Part shown: positions 22,076 through 27,620 of the stretch, piece by piece
How positions within the stretch are numbered: the first letter of the stretch is position 1
Layout of the letters: the number at the start of each line of letters is the position of its first letter
Source of the DNA: JBDKUD01 sp050943315
GTDB taxonomy: Bacteria; Bacillota; Syntrophomonadia; Syntrophomonadales; Syntrophomonadaceae
Direction: 5' to 3'
Length of the DNA: 27,620 nt
Assembly (NCBI GenBank): GCA_050943315.1
Contig: JBMNOY010000026.1
Coordinates: 1-27,620, forward strand
Program-made: the position numbers and the translations under genes
Notes under the pieces: generated by a model
Seen by the model: only the letters and a program-made list of their open reading frames with translations
Told to the model about the DNA's origin: nothing
The model's database searches: none

Positions 22076-23701
22076 ATGTTTTGTAATCAGTGTGAACAAA
22101 CATCCAAAGGAATGGCCTGCACATCTGTCGGCGTATGTGGCAAAAGTGCTGATGTGGCTGAGTTACAGGATGCACTGTTATATGCACTTATAGGGCTATG
22201 CCGGTATGCTCGTGAAGGCAGAAAAGCCGGGGTAAATAAACCGGACCTCAACCGTTTTATGGTGGAAGCTCTCTTTGCCACACTCACTAATGTTAACTTT
22301 GATGCTGACCGTCTGGCTAAATTAATTCACCAAACAGTTGACCGGCGTGAACTGCTTAAAAAGGAATTAACCGCCCGGGGTTTAACCTTAACTGCGGATG
22401 CTGCCATGTCCTTTCAGCCATCCTCCAACATAACCGAGTTAATTAACCAGGCCCGCAAAATCGTACTTATTCACGATGAAACCGTGGATGCCGATATAAT
22501 GTCATTGCAGCAACTGTTGATTTACGGTGTCAAAGGTATTGCCGCCTATGCTCATCACGCAGGCATTTTAAACCAGGAAAGCGACAAGGTCTACAGCTTT
22601 ATTGAGGAAGCCCTGTCCAGCATTGGTAACCCTGACCTGGACGTGAATGCATGGCTGCAACTGGCCATTAAATGCGGCGAAACCAATTTATTAGCCATGG
22701 AGCTGTTGGATAAAGGCAATACGGAGGAATTTGGACACCCTGTACCTACAAAAGTACCCCTGGGGCATATTGCCGGCAAATGCATCCTGGTTTCCGGTCA
22801 TGAGCTTAACGACCTTAAAAATCTCCTGGAGGCAACCGAAGGAAAGGATATAAACATTTATACCCACGGGGAAATGCTGCCTGCCCATGGTTATCCGGGC
22901 TTAAAGAAATTCCCCCACCTTTACGGCAATTATGGCACTGCCTGGCAAAATCAAAAAAAGGAGTTTGCCGGATTCCCAGGTCCGATTCTCATGACCACTA
23001 ACTGCATTCAAGAGCCGGCCGCCAGTTACAAAGAGACTATCTTTACCAGCGGACCAGTAGGATGGCCAGGTGTAAAGCATATAGTCAACCACAATTATGA
23101 GGAATTGATTGCCACAGCCAGGAATATGCCCGGCTTTACCGATGATGAGGACAAAGGTTCAGTAATGGTAGGGTTTGCCCGCAATGCTGTTATGAGTGTA
23201 GCTGATCAGGTGATTGATGCTATAAAGAAAGGCGCCATTAAGCATATTTTCCTGGTAGGCGGTTGTGAAGGTGCCAGAGCCAGTCGCAGCTACTACACCG
23301 AATTTGTAGAAAAAACCCCGCCCGATACCCTGGTGCTGACCCTTGGTTGTGGTAAATACCGTTTCTATGATAAAAAGCTGGGTACTATCGGAGGAATTCC
23401 CCGCCTGCTGGATGTGGGGCAATGCAATGATGCTTATTCAGCCATTCAGATAGCTGTTGCCCTGAGCAAGGCCTTTGCTTGTGATGTTAATGAACTGCCG
23501 CTGTCGCTGGTACTATCCTGGTATGAACAAAAAGCGGTTTCTATATTACTCACCCTGCTGTATCTGGGAATAAAAAATATCAGAATAGGGCCAACCCTGC
23601 CTGCGTTCCTTAGTCCTAACGTTATAAAGGTACTGGTGGAACAGTTTGGTTTGAAACCGATAGGAACACCAGAGGAAGATCTGGCCGCAATCCTGGGATA
23701 A
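22076..23701 (+). CDS. hcp: Hybrid cluster protein (class I), hydroxylamine/NO reductase
   Basis: A 541-residue Hcp. The N-terminal cluster motif is MFCNQCEQT then C-x5-C (Cys3, Cys6, Cys15, Cys21; C-x2-C-x8-C-x5-C), the class I arrangement that binds 4Fe-4S. The hybrid 4Fe-2S-2O cluster ligands are in the expected C-terminal motifs: GGCEGARASRSYY, LTLGCGKYRFY, GIPRLLDVGQCNDAY and, near the end, LSWYEQKAV. Family knowledge: Hcp reduces nitric oxide (and hydroxylamine in vitro) under anaerobic nitrosative stress. The ATG at 22076 with AGGAGGG upstream is chosen over the longer frame. It is preceded by an Rrf2 regulator and followed 22 bases later by a ferredoxin-type protein that is its likely electron donor. 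Length and motifs are complete. Confidence 0.95.
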   Translation: MFCNQCEQTSKGMACTSVGVCGKSADVAELQDALLYALIGLCRYAREGRKAGVNKPDLNRFMVEALFATLTNVNFDADRLAKLIHQTVDRRELLKKELTARGLTLTADAAMSFQPSSNITELINQARKIVLIHDETVDADIMSLQQLLIYGVKGIAAYAHHAGILNQESDKVYSFIEEALSSIGNPDLDVNAWLQLAIKCGETNLLAMELLDKGNTEEFGHPVPTKVPLGHIAGKCILVSGHELNDLKNLLEATEGKDINIYTHGEMLPAHGYPGLKKFPHLYGNYGTAWQNQKKEFAGFPGPILMTTNCIQEPAASYKETIFTSGPVGWPGVKHIVNHNYEELIATARNMPGFTDDEDKGSVMVGFARNAVMSVADQVIDAIKKGAIKHIFLVGGCEGARASRSYYTEFVEKTPPDTLVLTLGCGKYRFYDKKLGTIGGIPRLLDVGQCNDAYSAIQIAVALSKAFACDVNELPLSLVLSWYEQKAVSILLTLLYLGIKNIRIGPTLPAFLSPNVIKVLVEQFGLKPIGTPEEDLAAILG

Positions 23702-23723
23702 CTCATGGAAAGAAGGTATAGTT

Positions 23724-24101
23724 ATGACCAAACGTACTATCGTTAAAGTGGACGAATCTCTTTGTAATGGCTGCGGTGCCTGTATAAGCCCTTGTGCCGA
23801 AGGAGCCCTGGAACTGGTAAACGGAAAAGCCAAAGTCATCCGGGATGAACTGTGTGATGGCGCCGGATTTTGTTTGGGTATTTGCCCGACTGGGGCATTG
23901 TCTCTGGAAGAGCGGGAGAGCAAGGATTTCTCAGCGGAAGCAGTGGAAAAGAGACGGCAGGAGCAAACTCTCAATTACCTGCCCCAGGATTGTAGTCTGT
24001 GCCACACTTCAGAAGAGGATGCTTATTTGTTACCGGTAAAACATCAGGGCAAGAGCTTGTGGGTTTGCACCCACTGCCTGCCGCGGCTTATTCACGGTTA
24101 A
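23724..24101 (+). CDS. Hcp-linked ferredoxin with C-terminal CxxC-pair domain
   Basis: A 125-residue protein. Residues ~10-60 hold two ferredoxin motifs: CNGCGACISPC and CDGAGFCLGIC followed by P, enough for one regular 4Fe-4S cluster and a second, slightly irregular one (G-A-G spacing). The stretch up to SLEERESKDFSAEAVEKR resembles the ferredoxin half of proteins often encoded beside hcp. The remainder is instead a short domain with two Cys pairs, CSLCHTSEEDAYLL ... WVCTHCLPRL, which looks like a zinc- or iron-binding knuckle. ATG 22 bases after the hcp stop, with AAAGAAGG upstream: same transcript. Likely electron donor to Hcp (inference). A hairpin terminator follows at 24120. Confidence 0.82.
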   Translation: MTKRTIVKVDESLCNGCGACISPCAEGALELVNGKAKVIRDELCDGAGFCLGICPTGALSLEERESKDFSAEAVEKRRQEQTLNYLPQDCSLCHTSEEDAYLLPVKHQGKSLWVCTHCLPRLIHG

Positions 24102-24119
24102 CAAGATACTACAACTAAC

Positions 24120-24153
24120 GGGCCAGACTGCTCTGGCCCATAGTAATTATTTT
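24120..24153 (+). terminator. Terminator after the hcp operon
   Basis: GGGCCAG (24120-24126) pairs with CTGGCCC (24133-24139) around a 6-base loop, followed by a loosely T-rich stretch ATAGTAATTATTTT. It lies between converging transcripts. Confidence 0.6.
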
Positions 24154-24308
24154 CGCCGTTTTAAGATAGCTCTAATGCTGCCCAGGGAAAGACCTAATCC
24201 CATAAATATGATTAGACCCTTATCCCGTAAGGGATGCTCATTGGAGATTAGCCCAGCCGGCTTTTGTTCCTTTTCCGGTTCCCAGGTGTTTATTCCGGCT
24301 GTTGGGGG
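24147..24308 (-). pseudogene. Out-of-frame membrane-anchor tail of the secreted protein gene
   Basis: Immediately downstream of the 24290 stop, the -1 frame reads (P)PTAGINTWEPEKEQKPAGL and then a hydrophobic helix GLIIFMGLGLSLGSI, closing with RAILKRRK and a stop at 24147. A hydrophobic helix followed by a basic tail is the layout of a C-terminal membrane or cell-wall anchor. The two frames meet at a run of five G/C (24304-24308); one extra base there would join them. It has no start or ribosome site of its own. Confidence 0.55.
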
Positions 24309-25042
24309 TAGAACGGAAGGTTGGCATTAGTACCGGTACCGGCATAGGTGGCTGCCTTGGTACGCTCTTCATGATTACTGCTACTTGCCGGATTAGTATT
24401 GGAATTGGAAAGAGCCGGCAGTATTGCCATAGCCATCTTTTCCTGGACCAAATCTAATAAAGAATGGTCCCTGTCAGCCAAACTCGGCCCTGCAGTGGTC
24501 GGGGATTTGCCGGAGTCTGCAGCAGCAGATGCAAAACGAGAGACGGACTCCTCTTCCTGGTTGATCAGGATCTCTATTTGATATCGGAATTCTGCTGCCT
24601 GAGGAACATCCGATAATAGTGTGTTAACCAGCCTTACATCAAGGCTCCCGTTTTTATCTATAACCTTGTTCATAAGGTCGTTGCCGTGCTTATCCGTTAA
24701 GCTGACCTCAATATTATCCGGGATTCCTGTTACCGTGATATTATTAATTCTCACCGGCGCCCGGCTGGTGTTAATTATCTCCGTATCTATAAAGGCCTGA
24801 TAACCAGGATACCCGTTGGTGATTGTACATTCCAGGTAATGCCCACTTTTTCGGCATTGCATGCATCCAATATCAAGCGTATTGGAACGGTCTGTCTTAA
24901 TATAATCTGCTGTACCGGGGGGATCACTGGATATTAAACGATCGCCCCATTCTACCACGCCGGCGGCTGTCGCCACGGACACTTTACCGGTTAAAGCCAG
25001 TAAAATTACCATTATTATTAATAAGCCTTTTAACCGGTGCAA
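24290..25042 (-). CDS. Secreted protein of the SipW-DUF5305 cluster, C-terminus probably frameshifted
   Basis: About 250 residues: a signal peptide (MHRLKGLLIIMVILLALTG, cleavage likely near VATAAG), a beta-rich ectodomain with two Cys close together (IGCMQCRKSG) and INTSRAPVRINNITVTGIP, which resembles the TasA/camelysin-type fold, then a low-complexity Ser/Thr/Asn-rich stalk. TTG at 25042 behind AAGGTGG is preferred; GTG 25105 lacks a ribosome site. It is third in line after the SipW-like peptidase and DUF5305-like genes, so it is the probable substrate or partner of that signal peptidase, as TasA is of SipW (inference). The frame ends at 24290, but a hydrophobic anchor continues in the next frame (24147-24308). 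Confidence 0.65.
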   Translation of the reverse strand: MHRLKGLLIIMVILLALTGKVSVATAAGVVEWGDRLISSDPPGTADYIKTDRSNTLDIGCMQCRKSGHYLECTITNGYPGYQAFIDTEIINTSRAPVRINNITVTGIPDNIEVSLTDKHGNDLMNKVIDKNGSLDVRLVNTLLSDVPQAAEFRYQIEILINQEEESVSRFASAAADSGKSPTTAGPSLADRDHSLLDLVQEKMAMAILPALSNSNTNPASSSNHEERTKAATYAGTGTNANLPFYPQQPE

Positions 25043-25219
25043 CCCTCTTCCACCTTTCCCGCAGTTTTTAGTGCTTTTAGCTAATTTGCGACCCCCGGGG
25101 AGCACCAGTGGCAGCCGGGGGGTGGGGAAATAATTACTCTTATCTAGAATAAGTGTATTATTTCGCTCTCCCCCTGGCGAGATACTTTGGTCTAATATTG
25201 GCTTCTACAATGGAATACT

Positions 25220-26362
25220 TTATTCTATACCCTTGGTGTCAGGTACTATGTGGTCATTGGTTAAAGATACACATTCGTCCATAGTTATTTGTTTTTTAAT
25301 TCTTATTTCCAAGGAGTAGTGGTATATTAAAGGAGCATTAATAACATAAAAGGAGTGTTTTCCTTCCGGGCCGTCATCATAAAAGATGGGCTGATCCACT
25401 TCATCAGCTACTTTAACCAGATCATCAAAAGAGTTTAAAGATATGAGATTGCTTTCCGATATCGCCGGTACCCAGCTAAATCCTGTTACTATACGGTCAC
25501 CATATTTCTTTATTATCTTGCGCAGTTTCTTCTCTTCCGGATCTTCTATTTCCGCGGAGGTCTTAAGAACCACCAGAAGAAGCAGCAACACCAGCACACC
25601 GGCAGCTATCGCATAACCCATCCGGGCTGTCTTTACCCCGGGAACTGCTTGCATCCGGGTAGTATCTATGGACTTTTCTTTCTGGTTGGTCAGCATACCC
25701 CCAACCGTATAATAGCTGCTGTCCACCGGTATAACCATAGTTACATTAATCGGCTCCCTTATTTCGCCCTGGGGAGTTGTGGCGCCCCCCAGCACACTAT
25801 AGTTAACGGTTAATTCCACTACATCAGCAGCAAATTTTAGTTCTTGGGAAACCTGATCAGCAAAATCTGCAAAACCTTTAATATTAACCGGTACGACCTG
25901 TTGCATTTCCAGTTTACTATCTTGACCAGCAAAAGGGGTAGGAGGATGTAATGGCCAGAGCTTTTCCCAAACCTTCACTCTTTCTCTTTCCATCGCTCCG
26001 CCGCCCTCCTTTTCCTTTAATATATATCCGGTAAGGACTGCATCCACCTGATACTGACCTGATATGTTGACCGGGGTATTAGCCGATAAGTTGTAGTTAA
26101 GTGTAGTTTCAATATACTGGGTCAACGATGTCAAATAGGCCTGGCCGGGGCCAATAACCGGTTGCGGAAAAAAGTTATTCGGGGCCACGAAAACCTGGTA
26201 ATTTAACTGAGCTTCTTGTTTACAGGTATATACTGGTACCTTTTTAGCTTCTTGGGTTGGTTGGATAAACCACCAGACAGCCAGTCCCCCAAAAACCATG
26301 ATTAGTAAAACAAGTAAAGCTATTAGTCCCCGCCGGGTATTCTTTTTCATTATTATCCCCAT
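25220..26362 (-). CDS. DUF5305-like membrane protein
   Basis: A 380-residue protein: an N-terminal transmembrane helix (about 12-32), an extracellular beta-rich region of ~220 residues (YTCKQEAQLNYQVFVAPN, then the NNFFPQPVIGPGQAYL segment), a second helix (about 250-268, IAAGVLVLLLLLVVLKT) and a cytoplasmic end with RIVTGF, DDLVKVADEVDQPIFY and HSFYVINAPLIYHY. This layout matches DUF5305 proteins, which are regularly encoded next to SipW-type signal peptidases; function unknown. It starts at an ATG that overlaps the last base of the upstream stop (TAATG), with AAAGGAG nine bases before it: translational coupling with the peptidase gene. Confidence 0.8.
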   Translation of the reverse strand: MGIIMKKNTRRGLIALLVLLIMVFGGLAVWWFIQPTQEAKKVPVYTCKQEAQLNYQVFVAPNNFFPQPVIGPGQAYLTSLTQYIETTLNYNLSANTPVNISGQYQVDAVLTGYILKEKEGGGAMERERVKVWEKLWPLHPPTPFAGQDSKLEMQQVVPVNIKGFADFADQVSQELKFAADVVELTVNYSVLGGATTPQGEIREPINVTMVIPVDSSYYTVGGMLTNQKEKSIDTTRMQAVPGVKTARMGYAIAAGVLVLLLLLVVLKTSAEIEDPEEKKLRKIIKKYGDRIVTGFSWVPAISESNLISLNSFDDLVKVADEVDQPIFYDDGPEGKHSFYVINAPLIYHYSLEIRIKKQITMDECVSLTNDHIVPDTKGIE

Positions 26363-27582
26363 TAAGAATCGCTCCTTTGAACGAGATTATTAATTATTTC
26401 ACTGGGTTGTTGGCCGCTGTCTCCCCCTCTCATCAAAAGAGTCAGCTTGCCCAGCTTGGGCACTACCATAACTACCTTTCCTTTTACATTCTTTTCTGAA
26501 ACTGGATCCTCTTCCGGGACCGGGTTAGCATCACCTTTGGTGGTAAAATACTTTACACCGTTTATTTCCTTGATGCTTATTACCCGATGGGTGACCTTCA
26601 TATTCCCCATGGGGAACATGATTATATCTCCTACTTGGGCCTCCTGGCCATCAATCTTATGTATGATTACGATATCACCGATTTGAATACCCGGCTGCAT
26701 ACTGCCGCTTAGAATTACCCGGGGTGAATAGCTAAAAACGCCCTGAGAAAACCAGACAATGATTATAGCTACCACACTGGTCACAACCCATCCCATGGTA
26801 TCATTCTCACCTTTATAAGCTCTGGTTTTACTGGTTTCGTCCCGATAGATTTGCCATACCAGCATGATACCCAGAACTGGCGCCAGGGTATTGAGCAGGG
26901 TCTGGCTGCCCCAGTTGGCATTAGGAAGCACCGGGGTAATAAATTCGAACGCCAACAATCCCCCCCGGTAGATTATAGCGGGGACAGGTCCTCCTAAAAA
27001 AGCCAGGTAGGTAGCCAAAACGCTCTCCCCCAGTTCAGGAAGGAAGTTGGTTCCGGCAAATTTAACTATAGCCAGTCCGCCTTCTAAGTTGGTTATCTGA
27101 TTAACGGGTACAAAAAGACAAGTAAAGAAAAAGGATATCAGTGGGATACCAATATTAGGTCGTCTAAAAAAATGCCGGTTAACCAGCCAGGACCGGGCCA
27201 TCTCTGTGGCTGCCAGGGGCAATCCCAGAGAAAAAAGGTTGATTGCAATTCCCATGTAGCTGCGGTCATAAGGGCTTTTACCAAAGCCCCCGATGCCCCC
27301 CAGTATCAGGGTACACAACACAGCTATAAATACACTCATTAGTGCCAGCCACCGCAAGAGCTTTGCGTGCCGTAATTTGCTTTCCGGTCGTACCCCGGGC
27401 AGGAAACCTATTAAGATTATGAATAGTAGCCATACCAGCGAAGGTAAGATATAGTTGCCGAATAAACCATGAATACGGGGACCAAAAACCAAATTATCCA
27501 GAAGTAAAACAATAAATAAAGAAATCAGCAACCAGACTGTGAATCCTGGTTGTTTTCGTTTAAGCAAAAGCTCCTCTCCCAA
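26362..27582 (-). CDS. SipW-like (Ser/His) signal peptidase I with polytopic N-terminal domain
   Basis: About 406 residues. Residues ~15-235 make six or seven membrane helices; one more helix (about 262-280) precedes the catalytic domain: nucleophile Ser in VILSGSMQPGIQIGD, VGDIIMFPMG, then MKVTHRVISI, where bacterial enzymes have Lys and SipW/eukaryote-type ones have His, and TKGDANPVPE. It thus belongs to the Ser/His class that processes TasA-like proteins in Firmicutes. Ordinary SipW has about 190 residues; the large N-terminal membrane domain is extra. Start: TTG 27582, seven bases after GGAGG, is preferred to TTG 27588, which is too close; the frame is open to the window edge. First visible gene of the reverse-strand cluster. 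Confidence 0.82.
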   Translation of the reverse strand: MGEELLLKRKQPGFTVWLLISLFIVLLLDNLVFGPRIHGLFGNYILPSLVWLLFIILIGFLPGVRPESKLRHAKLLRWLALMSVFIAVLCTLILGGIGGFGKSPYDRSYMGIAINLFSLGLPLAATEMARSWLVNRHFFRRPNIGIPLISFFFTCLFVPVNQITNLEGGLAIVKFAGTNFLPELGESVLATYLAFLGGPVPAIIYRGGLLAFEFITPVLPNANWGSQTLLNTLAPVLGIMLVWQIYRDETSKTRAYKGENDTMGWVVTSVVAIIIVWFSQGVFSYSPRVILSGSMQPGIQIGDIVIIHKIDGQEAQVGDIIMFPMGNMKVTHRVISIKEINGVKYFTTKGDANPVPEEDPVSEKNVKGKVVMVVPKLGKLTLLMRGGDSGQQPSEIINNLVQRSDS

Positions 27583-27620
27583 TTTCAATCCTCCGCCTCG
27601 TCCTTTAAATGTAACTATAG

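Noticed and set aside
1..27620. CRISPR array or prophage structural genes
   Set aside because: No regularly spaced repeats and no capsid, tail or terminase-like proteins were found; the only phage-like piece is the truncated recombinase.

Overview
The window looks like chromosomal DNA of an anaerobic, spore-lineage Firmicute (class Clostridia, perhaps a syntroph or Desulfotomaculum-like group; inference). Pointers are strong AGGAGG-type ribosome sites with frequent TTG/GTG starts, moderate G+C, many Fe-S proteins, a class I hybrid cluster protein, [FeFe]-hydrogenase-like sensor proteins, a SipW-type signal peptidase with a DUF5305-type partner, and clostridial IS remnants.

Left part (1-7306). 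The end of a zinc-ribbon protein is followed by a membrane protein with a transglutaminase core, then (reverse strand) diaminopimelate decarboxylase and a small CDGSH-type protein with an altered ligand motif. Next comes a large sigma-54 activator whose sensory half is two 4Fe-4S clusters, an [FeFe]-hydrogenase H-cluster-like domain, a further Fe-S domain and a PAS domain. Directly downstream are a long inverted repeat, an exact -24/-12 sigma-54 promoter and a 197-residue protein of unknown function, which together look like a self-contained regulator/target unit.

Middle part (7307-14488). This is an accessory patchwork: a complete IS3-family element, a chloramphenicol-acetyltransferase-like gene cut off exactly at the IS end, an unknown membrane protein, a tiny membrane protein, fragments of IS1182-type and IS3-type transposases, a REP-like palindrome, an AT-rich epoxyqueuosine-reductase-like Fe-S protein and the N-terminal half of a tyrosine recombinase lying beside tRNA-Ala(CGC). 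One of two NlpC/P60-like cell-wall hydrolase paralogues sits inside this stretch.

Right part (14577-27620). A large alkaline-phosphatase-fold membrane protein and the second NlpC/P60-like paralogue are followed by a reverse-strand two-gene unit: a histidine kinase carrying the same hydrogenase-like sensor as the sigma-54 activator, and an HD-GYP response regulator. The same sensor module is therefore wired to two outputs within about 16 kb: sigma-54 transcription and (inferred) cyclic-di-GMP breakdown. Then come an Rrf2 regulator, Hcp (with a palindrome over its ribosome site) and an Hcp-linked ferredoxin. The window ends in a reverse-strand cluster of SipW-like signal peptidase, DUF5305-like protein and a secreted protein whose membrane-anchor tail has slipped out of frame.
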